Assembly: GCF_004745825.1 (NCBI RefSeq) | Contig: NZ_SRLA01000001.1 | Span: 248,001 to 312,000 of the forward strand | Length of the DNA: 64,000 bases | From: Hymenobacter fodinae | Lineage (GTDB): Bacteria > Bacteroidota > Bacteroidia > Cytophagales > Hymenobacteraceae | Direction of reading: 5' to 3' | Part shown: positions 1-8,766 of the stretch, in pieces | How positions within the stretch are numbered: the first letter of the stretch is position 1 | Layout of the letters: each line of letters starts with the position of its first letter | Translations under genes and position numbers: made by a program | Notes under the pieces: generated by a model | What the model was told of the DNA's origin: nothing | Database searches by the model: none | What the model saw: only the letters and a program-made list of their open reading frames with translations

Positions 1-1565
1 GGCCTGACCGCAAGCAGAGCACGGTGTACGCCGTAAATATGAGCCAGGGTGGCCTGGGCATGCCCGACCGGGACTATTACCTCAAGGACGATGCCCGCTC
101 CAAGGCCGTGCGCAACGCCTACGTGGCCTACATGACGAACACGTTCAAGCTCATGGGCGACTCGGAGGCCACGGCAGCCAAAAAGGCTGCGGCGGTGCTG
201 CGTCTCGAAACTCGCCTGGCGCAAGCGTCAAAAGACCGTGTGGCCCTGCGCGACCCCAATGCCAGCTACAACAAGATGACGGTGGCGGAGGCCAACAAGC
301 AATTCCCCAACCTTGGCCTGCCTACGTTGCTGGCGCAGAACGGGCTAGGGGCGGCTAAGGAGGTAATTGTAGGCCAGCCCGCCTTCTTTACGGAAGTGAG
401 CAACGTGCTGAAGCAGGAGCCTTTGGGTGATATCAAGACCTATCTGGCGTGGCAGCTGGTGTCGTCGGTGCCCTCGGCGCTGCCTAAGGCCTACTCCGAC
501 GAGGCCTTCCGGTTTGCGCAGGTAACCAGCGGGGCCAAGCAGCAGCCGGTACGCTGGAAGCGCATGCAGGCCGCTACCGATGCTACTCTGGGTGAGGCGT
601 TTGGGCAGCTGTACGTAGACAAGGCCTTCTCGCCCGAAGCCAAGGCCAAAGCCCTGCAGATGGTGGCGAATATTAAGGAGTCGATGGCCGAGCACATCCA
701 GACCAACACTTGGATGAGCGATGCCACCAAACAGGAGGCTCTAAAGAAGCTGAACGCCCTGCGTGTTAAAATCGGCTACCCCGATAAATGGAAAGACTAC
801 TCGGCCCTGAACATTTCGCGCGAGTCGTACCTAAAGAACGTGCTGGCCGCCCGCCAGTGGAACTACCAGCAGAACGTGAAGAAGTTCGGTGGGCCCATTG
901 ACCGCAACGAGTGGGGGATGACCCCGCCCACCATCAACGCCTACTACAACCCGCCCATGAACGAAATCGTGTTCCCGGCGGGGTACCTGCAGCCGCCGTT
1001 TTTCGACCCGGAGGCCGACGACGCGGTAAACTACGGCGCCATTGGGGGCGTGATGGGCCACGAAATGACCCACGGCTTCGACGACCAGGGCCGGCAGTAC
1101 GACTCCGAAGGCAACCTGCGCGACTGGTGGACCAAGGAAGACGGTGAGCAGTTTACTCAGCGTGCCGGCGTGGTAGGCAAGCAGTATTCCGCTTTCTCGC
1201 CCTTGGATTCGGTGTACGTGAATGGCAAGCTGACTATGGGCGAAAACCTCGCCGACTTCGCGGGCCTCACCATTGTATATGGTGCCCTGCAAAAGCAGCT
1301 GCAGAAGCAGTACGGCAACGGTCCGCGCCCCGTCATTGATGGCTTTACGCCCGAGCAGCGCTTCTTCCTGAGCTGGGCCCAGTTGCGGCGCTCCAACATC
1401 CGCCCCGAGGCCCTGCGCCAGCAGATCCTGACGGACCCCCATTCCCCCGACCAGTACCGCACCATTGGGCCGCTGATGAACATGCCGCAGTTCTACCAGG
1501 CATTTGGGTGCCAGCCGGGCCAGAAGATGGTGCGACCCGATGCTGAGCGCGCTGTCATTTGGTAA
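1..1565 (+). CDS. M13 family metallopeptidase (neprilysin/PepO-like), 5' end outside window
   Basis: Zinc endopeptidase of the neprilysin family, expected to be exported like its two downstream paralogs. The reading frame is open from the first bases (in-frame codons from position 3), so the start and signal peptide lie upstream. Visible motifs are NAYY (substrate binding), the zinc site HEMTH at 1059-1073, and ENLAD with the third zinc ligand. The C-terminal block around HSPxxYR is present. It is first of three tandem copies. It differs from the other two near the end: the WAQVWR block reads WAQLRR, and the tail ends in AVIW rather than ARVW. Whether this changes activity is unknown. Identification is firm; the natural substrate is not known. 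Confidence 0.95.
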   Translation, partial: PDRKQSTVYAVNMSQGGLGMPDRDYYLKDDARSKAVRNAYVAYMTNTFKLMGDSEATAAKKAAAVLRLETRLAQASKDRVALRDPNASYNKMTVAEANKQFPNLGLPTLLAQNGLGAAKEVIVGQPAFFTEVSNVLKQEPLGDIKTYLAWQLVSSVPSALPKAYSDEAFRFAQVTSGAKQQPVRWKRMQAATDATLGEAFGQLYVDKAFSPEAKAKALQMVANIKESMAEHIQTNTWMSDATKQEALKKLNALRVKIGYPDKWKDYSALNISRESYLKNVLAARQWNYQQNVKKFGGPIDRNEWGMTPPTINAYYNPPMNEIVFPAGYLQPPFFDPEADDAVNYGAIGGVMGHEMTHGFDDQGRQYDSEGNLRDWWTKEDGEQFTQRAGVVGKQYSAFSPLDSVYVNGKLTMGENLADFAGLTIVYGALQKQLQKQYGNGPRPVIDGFTPEQRFFLSWAQLRRSNIRPEALRQQILTDPHSPDQYRTIGPLMNMPQFYQAFGCQPGQKMVRPDAERAVIW

Positions 1566-1573
1566 GCCACTCA

Positions 1574-1610
1574 GGGCAGATAAATTGAAATATTATCAAT
1601 TTATCTGCCC
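1574..1610 (+). terminator. Hairpin terminator after first M13 gene
   Basis: A perfect 15-bp stem (1574-1588 with 1596-1610) around a 7-nt loop lies 9 bases after the stop codon and is followed by TTT. It should separate transcription of the first and second peptidase genes. Confidence 0.75.
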
Positions 1611-1685
1611 TTTAACCTGCTTGTTATTAATGCGAGGTGATATTCTTGTATATTACTTCACTTTTTCCATAGTCTACCCTCACAC

Positions 1686-3815
1686 ATGTTCTCAAAGAGC
1701 TACCTATTGCTGACGCTGGGTACCGCTGCTGGCCTAGCCCTCACGGGCTGCGCCTCTAGCACGCCGGCTGCCACCACCACGTCGACTACTACCACTTCTA
1801 CTGCCACTGCTGCTACCACTGAAACGGCTCCAAAAGGCCCGGTAATGCCCGGGGTGGGTCTCGATCTGTCGGCCCGTGACCTGTCGGTTTCGCCCTGCGA
1901 AGATTTCTTCCAGTATGCCAGCGGCACCTGGATCAAAAACACGCCCATCCCGGCCGCCGAATCGTCGTGGGGTTCCTGGAACACCCTCATCGACCAGAAT
2001 AACGCCGTGCTGCGCCAGATTCTGGAGTCGTCGGCTGCAAACAAAGCGGCAGCAAAAGGTTCTAACGCCCAGAAGGTGGGCGACTTCTACGCCTCGGCTA
2101 TGGATACCGTGGCCATTGAGAAGGCAGGCCTGAAATACCTGCAGCCCGAGCTGGCCCGCATTGCGGCCGTGAAAGACCTGAAGAGTCTGCAGAATGCGTT
2201 GGTGCGTCAGCAGATGCTCCAGACCCGCTCGGTATTCGGTTTGGGTGTGCGCCAAGATTCCAAGAAGAGCACTGAGTATGCCGTGTACATGGGCCAAGGC
2301 GGCCTTACGCTCCCCGACCGCGACTACTACCTGAAGGACGACGCGCGCTCTAAAACTATCCGGACGGCGTACACCACCTACCTCACCAACATGTTTAAGA
2401 TGTTGGGTGACAACGAGGCCACGGCTGCTAAAAACGCTGCCACCGTGCTGCGCCTCGAAACCCGGCTCGCTAAGGCCAGCAAAGACCGCGTAGCCCTCCG
2501 CGACCGGTACGCTAACTATAACAAGATGACGGTAGCCGAGGCGAATGCCCAGTTCCCGAACATCGGCCTGATCGCTATGCTGCCCCAGGTGGGCCTAAGC
2601 GGCGTTAAGGAAGTGATTGTAGGCCAGCCTGAGTTCATGAAGGAAGCCAGCACGGCCCTGAAGCAAGAGCCCATCGGCGACTGGAAAACCTACATGCGTT
2701 TTCACCTCGTGAATTCCGTTGCCTCGGCTCTGCCCAAGGCCTACGTGGATGAGTCGTTCCGCTTCAACCAGGTGATGAGTGGGGCCAAGCAGCAGCAGCC
2801 CCGCTGGAAGCGCATGCTGCGCTCAACGGACGGGACCTTGGGCGAAGCCTTCGGCCAGATCTACGTGGAAAAAGCTTTCACCCCCGAAACCAAGAAGAAG
2901 GCCCTGGAGATGGTGGCCAACATCAAGGAAGCTATGGGTGAGCACATTCAGGCCCTGGAATGGATGAGTCCCGCCACCAAGCAGGAGGCCATGAAGAAGC
3001 TCAACGGCTTCACGGTAAAGATCGGCTACCCCGACAAGTGGAAAGACTACTCGGCCCTGACCATCTCGCGCGAGTCGTACCTGAAGAACGTACTGGCTGC
3101 CCGCGAGTGGGAGTTCAAAGACAACGTGAGCAAGTTCGGTAAGCCCATTGACCGGACGGAATGGGGTATGACGCCCCCCACGGTGAATGCCTACTACAAC
3201 TCCACGATGAACGAAATCGTGTTCCCGGCCGGCATCATGCAGCCCCCGTTCTTCGACCCCAAGGCCGACGACGCGGTGAACTACGGCGGCATGGGCGCGG
3301 TAATCGGCCACGAAATCACGCACGGCTTCGACGACCAGGGCCGGCAGTCGGACGCGGAGGGCAACCTGCGCGACTGGTGGACCAAAGAAGACGCGGCCGA
3401 ATTCTCGAAGCGCACCGACCTAGTGGGCAAACAGTACTCGGCTTTCTCGCCCCTGGATTCGGTGTACGTGAACGGCAAGCTGACCATGGGCGAAAACCTG
3501 GCCGACTTTGGTGGCACCGCCTTGGCCTACAGCGCCCTGCAGAAGCAGCTCCAGAAGCAGTACGGTAGCAGCCCCCGTCCGCAGTACGATGGCCTGACGC
3601 CGGAGCAGCGCTTCTTCCTGGCCTGGGCCCAGGTGTGGCGCACCAGCATGCGCCCCGAGGCTCTGCGCCAGCAAGTACTCACCGACCCGCACTCGCCCGC
3701 GCAGTACCGCACCAACGGCCCGCTGATGAATATGCCCGAGTTCTACGAGGCCTTCGGCTGTAAGGAAGATGCCAAGATGGTGCGCGCCCAGAATGTGCGC
3801 GCCCGCGTGTGGTAA
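1686..3815 (+). CDS. M13 family metallopeptidase lipoprotein, second tandem copy
   Basis: A 709-residue zinc endopeptidase, full length for the family. The N-terminus is a lipoprotein signal peptide with lipobox LTGC (Cys22), followed by a Thr/Ala/Ser-rich linker of about 30 residues, so the enzyme is probably tethered to a membrane facing the periplasm or outside. The M13 N-terminal domain is followed by the catalytic domain with NAYY, HEITH at residues 542-546 and ENLAD at 603-607; His542, His546 and Glu603 are the predicted zinc ligands. The C-terminal HSPxxYR block is intact. Hairpins lie both before and after the gene, so it is probably transcribed alone. The start chosen is the ATG that begins the signal peptide. 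Confidence 0.96.
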   Translation: MFSKSYLLLTLGTAAGLALTGCASSTPAATTTSTTTTSTATAATTETAPKGPVMPGVGLDLSARDLSVSPCEDFFQYASGTWIKNTPIPAAESSWGSWNTLIDQNNAVLRQILESSAANKAAAKGSNAQKVGDFYASAMDTVAIEKAGLKYLQPELARIAAVKDLKSLQNALVRQQMLQTRSVFGLGVRQDSKKSTEYAVYMGQGGLTLPDRDYYLKDDARSKTIRTAYTTYLTNMFKMLGDNEATAAKNAATVLRLETRLAKASKDRVALRDRYANYNKMTVAEANAQFPNIGLIAMLPQVGLSGVKEVIVGQPEFMKEASTALKQEPIGDWKTYMRFHLVNSVASALPKAYVDESFRFNQVMSGAKQQQPRWKRMLRSTDGTLGEAFGQIYVEKAFTPETKKKALEMVANIKEAMGEHIQALEWMSPATKQEAMKKLNGFTVKIGYPDKWKDYSALTISRESYLKNVLAAREWEFKDNVSKFGKPIDRTEWGMTPPTVNAYYNSTMNEIVFPAGIMQPPFFDPKADDAVNYGGMGAVIGHEITHGFDDQGRQSDAEGNLRDWWTKEDAAEFSKRTDLVGKQYSAFSPLDSVYVNGKLTMGENLADFGGTALAYSALQKQLQKQYGSSPRPQYDGLTPEQRFFLAWAQVWRTSMRPEALRQQVLTDPHSPAQYRTNGPLMNMPEFYEAFGCKEDAKMVRAQNVRARVW

Positions 3816-3836
3816 GCTTTACTAAATAGTAGTTTG

Positions 3837-3867
3837 AAAAGCGAGTTGTCTCAGGCAGCTCGCTTTT
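3837..3867 (+). terminator. Hairpin terminator after second M13 gene
   Basis: AAAAGCGAG at 3837-3845 pairs with CTCGCTTTT at 3859-3867, followed by CTTCTTTT. It sits 21 bases after the stop codon. Confidence 0.75.
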
Positions 3868-3905
3868 CTTCTTTTGATATTAGCCCGGGTACGAAGTATG
3901 TAAAA

Positions 3906-3999
3906 CGTCATGCTGAGCTTGTCGAAGCATCTCTACCGCTTCTCTAGGCCAGTGGTTAGTAGCCAGAGGTAGAGATGTCTCGACAGGCTCGACATGACG
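3906..3999. repeat. Dispersed palindromic repeat, copy A
   Basis: Two 32-base arms (3906-3937 and 3968-3999) form an imperfect inverted repeat with about five mismatches. A related element with better conserved arms lies at 62587-62735. Both begin with CGTCATGCTGAGC and end with the complementary ATGACG. The centre carries a CTAGGCCA octamer. It resembles a REP- or MITE-like non-coding repeat; it encodes nothing. Confidence 0.75.
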
Positions 4000-4047
4000 G
4001 TCTTATTTGGGCCTCCAAACCACTCCGTTCTCTCATTCCTTTCCAGT

Positions 4048-6165
4048 ATGAAAAACAGAAACAAACTCACCCTAGCGGCCTTGTCGGTGGCGGGCCTAGC
4101 CATAGCGGGTTGCAGTTCCTCGAAGCCCGCGGCCACTACTACTACTGCACCTGATGCTACGGTGGCGGCCCCCGCTGCCGCTGAAGCTCCGGTGGTGAAG
4201 GGTGTAGGCCTGGACGTTGCCAACATCGACCCGGCCGTATCGCCCTGTGACGACTTCTTCCACTTCGCCAGCGGTACCTGGCTCAAGAACACGCCCATTC
4301 CGGCCAGTGAGGTGCGCTGGGGCAGCTTCCAGCAGCTCGCCGACCGTAACAATGCCGTGAGCCGCCAAATTCTGGAGGAAGCTGCGGCCAATACCTCGGC
4401 CCCCAAGGGCAGCAACATGCAAAAGGTAGGCGACTACTACGCCTCCGCCATGGACTCCGTGGCCATTGAGAAGGCCGGCATCACGCCCCTGAAACCGGAG
4501 CTGGCCCGCATTGCCGCCGTAAAGGATCTGAAAGGACTGCAAACGGTGGTAGCTCGTCAGCAGGCGTTGGGTACGGGCGCGTTCTTTCGGGCCGGGGTAG
4601 GTCCCGACCGTAAGCAGAGCACCGTGTACGCCGTGAACCTGAGCCAAGGTGGCCTAGGTATGCCCGACCGCGACTACTACCTCAAGGACGATGCCCGCTC
4701 CAAGGCCGTGCGCAACGCCTACGTGGCCTACATGACGAATACGTTTAAGCTTATGGGCGACTCAGAAGCCACGGCAGCTAAAAAGGCTGCGGCGGTGCTG
4801 AGCATTGAAACCCGGTTGGCCCAGGCCAGCAAGAGCCGGGTGGAATTGCGCGACCCCTACGCCAACTACAATAAGATGACGGTAGCGGAGGCTAGTAAGC
4901 AATTTCCCAACCTCGGCTTGCCCACCATGCTGGCTCAAAACAAGCTGGGTGCTGCCAAGGAGGTAATCGTAGGCCAGCCGGCTTTCTTCAAGGAGGTGAA
5001 TACTTTGATGAAGCAGGAACCCCTGGCTAATATCAAGACCTACCTCGACTGGCAGCTGGTTAGCTCTGTCAGCTCGGCCCTGCCCAAGGCCTATTCCGAC
5101 GAGGCTTTCCGGTTTACGCAGGTGCTCACGGGAGCCAAGCAGCAGCAGCCTCGCTGGAAGCGCATGTTGGGCGCTACGGATGCCGCCATGGGGCAGGCCT
5201 TCGGGCAGCTATACGTGGACAAAACCTTCACGCCCGAGACCAAGCAAAAGGCCATGGAAATGGTCAACAACATCAAAGCCAGCATGGCCGAGCACATTCA
5301 GCAGCTCGACTGGATGAGTGACGCCACCAAGCAGGAAGCCCTGAAGAAGCTGGCCGCCTTCAAGGTAAAAATCGGTTACCCCGATAAGTGGAAAGACTAC
5401 TCGGCCCTGACCATCTCGCGCGAGTCGTACTTAAAGAACGTGCTGGCCGCTCGTCAGTGGGCTTACAACGATAACGTGAGCAAGTTTGGGAAGCCCATTG
5501 ACCGCAACGAGTGGCGCTTCACCCCGCCCACGGTGAATGCATCGTACAACTCCTCGATGAACGACATCACCTTCCCGGCTGGCATCATGCAGCCGCCCTT
5601 CTTCGACCCGAACGCGGATGATGCGGTGAACTACGGCGGTATGGGCGCGGTAATTGGTCACGAAATCACGCACGGGTTTGACGACCAGGGCCGGCAGTCA
5701 GATGCCGAGGGTAACCTACGCGACTGGTGGACTAAGGAGGACGCCGAGAAGTTTACCCAGCGTGCCGATATGGTAGGCAAGCAGTACTCGGCCTTCTCGC
5801 CGGTTGACTCCGTGTACGTGAATGGCAAACTAACCATGGGCGAGAACCTGGCCGACTTCGGTGGCCTGAGTGTGGCCTACAGCGCCCTGCAGAAGCAGCT
5901 CCAGCAGAAGTACGGCAACGGCCCGCGCCCCAAGTACGACGGCTACACGCCCGAGCAGCGGTTCTTCCTGGCCTGGGCCCAGATCTGGCGCACCAATGCC
6001 CGTCCCGAATATCTGCGCCAGCAGGTCATGACCGATCCGCACTCGCCGGCTCAGTTCCGGACCAACGGTCCGCTCATGAACATGCCGGAGTTTTACGAGG
6101 CGTTTGGGTGTAAGGAAGATGCCAAAATGGTGCGAGCTCAGAACGTGCGCGCCCGCGTGTGGTAA
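4048..6165 (+). CDS. M13 family metallopeptidase lipoprotein, third tandem copy
   Basis: A 705-residue paralog of the two preceding genes. The start at 4048 was chosen because it begins a clean lipoprotein signal peptide (lipobox IAGC, Cys22); an in-frame ATG at 3994 lies inside the dispersed repeat and would add 18 residues before the signal. Catalytic motifs are complete: HEITH at residues 538-542 and ENLAD at 599-603. Its N-terminal half is nearly identical to the first copy, with a run of about 60 identical bases (4678-4739 against 78-139). Its last 29 residues are identical to the second copy. This mosaic pattern suggests recombination between the copies. Confidence 0.95.
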   Translation: MKNRNKLTLAALSVAGLAIAGCSSSKPAATTTTAPDATVAAPAAAEAPVVKGVGLDVANIDPAVSPCDDFFHFASGTWLKNTPIPASEVRWGSFQQLADRNNAVSRQILEEAAANTSAPKGSNMQKVGDYYASAMDSVAIEKAGITPLKPELARIAAVKDLKGLQTVVARQQALGTGAFFRAGVGPDRKQSTVYAVNLSQGGLGMPDRDYYLKDDARSKAVRNAYVAYMTNTFKLMGDSEATAAKKAAAVLSIETRLAQASKSRVELRDPYANYNKMTVAEASKQFPNLGLPTMLAQNKLGAAKEVIVGQPAFFKEVNTLMKQEPLANIKTYLDWQLVSSVSSALPKAYSDEAFRFTQVLTGAKQQQPRWKRMLGATDAAMGQAFGQLYVDKTFTPETKQKAMEMVNNIKASMAEHIQQLDWMSDATKQEALKKLAAFKVKIGYPDKWKDYSALTISRESYLKNVLAARQWAYNDNVSKFGKPIDRNEWRFTPPTVNASYNSSMNDITFPAGIMQPPFFDPNADDAVNYGGMGAVIGHEITHGFDDQGRQSDAEGNLRDWWTKEDAEKFTQRADMVGKQYSAFSPVDSVYVNGKLTMGENLADFGGLSVAYSALQKQLQQKYGNGPRPKYDGYTPEQRFFLAWAQIWRTNARPEYLRQQVMTDPHSPAQFRTNGPLMNMPEFYEAFGCKEDAKMVRAQNVRARVW

Positions 6166-6214
6166 GCTCAACTGTAGCCACTAGAAGCACCCAGTAAGCT
6201 TATCAGCAGAAATA

Positions 6215-6258
6215 CTAGGCCTGTAACGCTCCCGTTTAAGTGGGCGTAACAGGCCTAG
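6215..6258 (+). terminator. Terminator-like hairpin built on CTAGGCCT
   Basis: CTAGGCCTGT at 6215-6224 pairs with ACAGGCCTAG at 6249-6258, with further imperfect pairing inside. It lies 49 bases after the third M13 gene. The 3' side has few T residues, so termination is less certain than at other sites. Confidence 0.5.
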
Positions 6259-6315
6259 GTTGCGTTTAGCCCCCGCCGGCCGTGCGGCTAAGAACTCCTG
6301 ACTTATCTTCGTTCT

Positions 6316-6741
6316 ATGTCAGAGAATACGTTGAATGACTTCCTGCATCTGCTGCACCGCTCCGACCTGAGTATTCTGACGGCCCGGTGGCTGCGGACTA
6401 CCTCGTCGCCGGAGCTGCGCACGGGGTACCATCGACTGTTGGAATTTGCGGCGGGCTGCACCACGTGCCTGTGGCTAATAGACTCGCGCCGCCGCGAACA
6501 TCTGGAAAACAGCGACGTGCACTGGCTGGTGCGCGACTTTTACCCCACGTTGCGGAACCGACTAGGGCAGCACGTGTACCTGGCCTACCTCGTGTCGCCG
6601 GCTCAGCTGGATGACACTACCGATGATATGACACTACCCGCCCTGCCCTACACCCACGGCGACTATTGCTCCATCAATCAATTTACCAACGAAGGCGACG
6701 CCGTGCAGTGGCTTACCAAACACTTGCACCTGCCGGCCTAA
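6316..6741 (+). CDS. Small protein of unknown function (possible SpoIIAA/STAS-like fold)
   Basis: A 141-residue cytoplasmic protein with no signal peptide. I do not recognise a named family. Its layout is a helical N-terminus, a strand (LWLIDSR), a helix and strand (VYLAYLVSP), then a C-terminal FTNEGDAVQWL block. This parallels the protein at 14962-15372 (RMLINQR, GAVVVSE, FETDEEAKLWL), so the two are probably distant paralogs. Such small alpha/beta proteins in Bacteroidota often have a STAS- or SpoIIAA-like fold, which is an inference here. It stands alone between two hairpins. Confidence 0.8.
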   Translation: MSENTLNDFLHLLHRSDLSILTARWLRTTSSPELRTGYHRLLEFAAGCTTCLWLIDSRRREHLENSDVHWLVRDFYPTLRNRLGQHVYLAYLVSPAQLDDTTDDMTLPALPYTHGDYCSINQFTNEGDAVQWLTKHLHLPA

Positions 6742-6776
6742 GCTGCGCTGGTTGTACTGCGGCTTTACCTCCTGTG

Positions 6777-6807
6777 AAGGTGGCCTACGCATGTCGTAGG
6801 CCACCTT
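6777..6807 (+). terminator. Hairpin terminator
   Basis: A perfect 13-bp stem (6777-6789 with 6795-6807) around a 5-nt loop, followed by TTGCTTTT, 35 bases after the preceding stop. Confidence 0.8.
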
Positions 6808-6850
6808 TTGCTTTTGATAAAAATAAAGGTGCCACTTCTATACCTTTAAT

Positions 6851-6884
6851 TACGATAATTTCGTAGTATTACGAAACAATCGTA
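6851..6884 (+). promoter_or_regulatory. Twin operators for the BlaI-type repressor
   Basis: Two palindromes of identical form, TACGA-N5-TCGTA, lie at 6851-6865 and 6870-6884. Their centres are 19 bp apart, about two helical turns. The second ends 9 bases before the repressor start codon. BlaI/MecI repressors bind such short dyads as dimers and usually control their own operon, so autoregulation is the simplest reading. Confidence 0.75.
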
Positions 6885-6893
6885 GTTACTGAT

Positions 6894-7259
6894 ATGGAAC
6901 GACTTACTCAACCTGAAGAGGAAGCCATGCGCGCCTTCTGGCAGCTGGAAGGGGGCTTTATCAAGGAGGTGCTGGAACTCCTGCCCGAGCCTAGGCCACC
7001 CTATACCACGCTGGCCTCCACGGTCCGGAACCTGGAGCGCAAGGGCTACCTGCGCGGCGAGAAGCTGGGCAACACCTTCCGCTTCACCCCGCTTATTGCC
7101 GCCGAAGAGTACCGCAAGCGCTTCATGAGCACCTTCGTGGGCGACTACTTCCGCAACTCCTACAAAGAGCTGGTTTCCTTTTTTGCGAAGGAGCAGAAAA
7201 TCAGCGCCGAGGAGCTGAAGGAGATTGTGCGCATGATTGAGAAAGGGCAGGAGGAATGA
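6894..7259 (+). CDS. BlaI/MecI/CopY family transcriptional repressor
   Basis: A 121-residue winged-helix repressor. The N-terminal 70 residues match the BlaI DNA-binding domain (TQPEEEAMRAFW, then YTTLASTVRNLERKGYL, the recognition helix). The C-terminal helices are the dimerisation and protease-sensitive part. In the known bla/mec systems the repressor is cut after the partner M56 peptidase senses a signal. Its stop overlaps the ATG of that partner (ATGA, 7256-7259), so the two are translationally coupled. Two dyads just upstream are its probable operators. No beta-lactamase gene is nearby, so the controlled process is unknown. Confidence 0.93.
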   Translation: MERLTQPEEEAMRAFWQLEGGFIKEVLELLPEPRPPYTTLASTVRNLERKGYLRGEKLGNTFRFTPLIAAEEYRKRFMSTFVGDYFRNSYKELVSFFAKEQKISAEELKEIVRMIEKGQEE

Positions 7260-8662
7260 GCACCGCCGACCTGCTGCCGTACTTGCTGAAGGTAAACGGG
7301 GCTCTGTTGCTGTTTTGCGCCGTGTATTACCTGGGCCTGCGCCGCCTCACCTTCTTCGGCCTGAACCGGGCGTTTCTGCTCTTCGCCCTGGTATTTGCGC
7401 CCGCCTACCCGCTCATCGACTTGAGCCACTGGTTTGCTCCTCAGAACCCCTTGCCCGCGCAGTTGCTAATGCTGGCTCCCAATTGGCAAGCATTGCCGGC
7501 CGCCGTGCCAACTACTATTAACTGGCTGGTAGTGGCCTACTGGGTGGGGGTGAGTGGCCTAGCGGTTCGGCTGGTGTTGCAGCTACTCTCACTCTACCGG
7601 TTGCACCGCATTTCTCGCCCCGCCGAGTATGATGGCCAACCGTTTCGGGCGGTGCCAGAGGCAGTGGCGCCCTTCGCCTTCTGGCAGACCGTGTACCTCA
7701 ATCCGGCCCAGCACACCCCCGAGGAACTGCCCGCCATTTTGTGCCACGAGCAAGTGCACGTGCGGGAGTGGCACACCGTGGATGTGCTGCTGGCCCAGCT
7801 TAGTCTGCTCTTCTACTGGTTCAACCCCGGCGTGTGGCTCCTGCGCCAGGCTCTGCACGAAAACCTGGAGTTCAATACCGATTACCGGGTGCTGCAATCG
7901 GGCCTCCTCGACAACAAAACTTATCAGTACCAGCTGCTGCGCCAGAGCGTGCAGGGGCAGGCCAACTCTATTGTCAGCCATTTCAATTTCCATCTCCTTA
8001 AAACCCGTATTGCCATGATGAATAAGCCCCGTACGGCCCGCACGCAGGCCGCCCGCTATCTGCTCCTGTTACCGCTGGCCGCTGGCCTCACCCTCTGGAG
8101 CTGCGAGAAAAAAGCCTATCTCCCGGAACCGACTACCACCGTCCAGAAGGAGGCAGCTACTATGGCTCAAAATGCCCTGTATTTCGTGGATGGGGTGCCG
8201 AGCTCTGAGCAGGCCATGCGTCAGTTAGAACCAAGTACTATAGCAAGCGTGAATGTGCTAAAAGGCCACAAGTTCATGCCTGGTTTCAATGAAGAGGCTT
8301 TTAAGCAAGACTTCGGCGCAATTGGCGAGAAAGGCGTGATGCTGATTATTACCAAAGCTGGGCAAGATTCAGAGGTGCTGAAAGCGTTCAACACGAAGTA
8401 CAACATCGTGTACAAAGCCGCGTCTTCCGAAAACCAGGCTATTACGATGCGCATCAAGGAAAGCACTGAGGGCGACAAAGACATTTCATTGTCGGATTTC
8501 AAAGACCGACTGGTCTTTATAAATGATCAGGAAGCAGACGGCCAAACTACCACACTGAAAGGAAGCACTATTAAGAGTGTGTATGTGCTAGATGCCGAGA
8601 AGGCAACCGCTAAGTATGGCGAGAAGGGTAAGAAAGGCGCCATCCTCATCACCACCAGATAG
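7256..8662 (+). CDS. BlaR1-like M56 metallopeptidase with TonB-plug-like C-terminal repeats
   Basis: A 468-residue integral membrane zinc peptidase. The first 130 residues contain several hydrophobic helices. HEQVH at residues 164-168 is the M56 zinc site, followed by a membrane segment (LLAQLSLLFYWFNPGVW) and the conserved HENLEFNTDYRVL block. A last membrane helix lies near residue 275. The C-terminus lacks the penicillin-binding sensor of BlaR1. Instead it has two copies of a plug-like unit, each with a DG or DQ start, a SxIxSVxVL strand and an end of the type GEKGxMLIITK or YGEKGKKGAILITT. This resembles part of the TonB-receptor plug. It presumably triggers loss of the coupled BlaI repressor; the signal is unknown. 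Confidence 0.9.
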   Translation: MSTADLLPYLLKVNGALLLFCAVYYLGLRRLTFFGLNRAFLLFALVFAPAYPLIDLSHWFAPQNPLPAQLLMLAPNWQALPAAVPTTINWLVVAYWVGVSGLAVRLVLQLLSLYRLHRISRPAEYDGQPFRAVPEAVAPFAFWQTVYLNPAQHTPEELPAILCHEQVHVREWHTVDVLLAQLSLLFYWFNPGVWLLRQALHENLEFNTDYRVLQSGLLDNKTYQYQLLRQSVQGQANSIVSHFNFHLLKTRIAMMNKPRTARTQAARYLLLLPLAAGLTLWSCEKKAYLPEPTTTVQKEAATMAQNALYFVDGVPSSEQAMRQLEPSTIASVNVLKGHKFMPGFNEEAFKQDFGAIGEKGVMLIITKAGQDSEVLKAFNTKYNIVYKAASSENQAITMRIKESTEGDKDISLSDFKDRLVFINDQEADGQTTTLKGSTIKSVYVLDAEKATAKYGEKGKKGAILITTR

Positions 8663-8714
8663 ACTCTGCCAACTATTATTGACCTATTCTATATCATCTA
8701 TTCTATAAAAGCAG

Positions 8715-8744
8715 AAAAGCGCGAGGAGTATCCTCGCGCTTTTT
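8715..8744. terminator. Bidirectional terminator
   Basis: AAAAGCGCGAGGA (8715-8727) pairs with TCCTCGCGCTTTT (8731-8743) around a 3-nt loop, with A and T runs on both sides. It lies between the convergent M56 gene and the unknown gene at 8767-9111. Confidence 0.85.
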
Positions 8745-8766
8745 GTGGTATTAGTGCCAAAGGATG

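Noticed and set aside
831..1442. Minus-strand open frame opposite the first M13 gene
   Set aside because: Antisense shadow of a strongly conserved peptidase gene; similar shadows occur under the other two copies.
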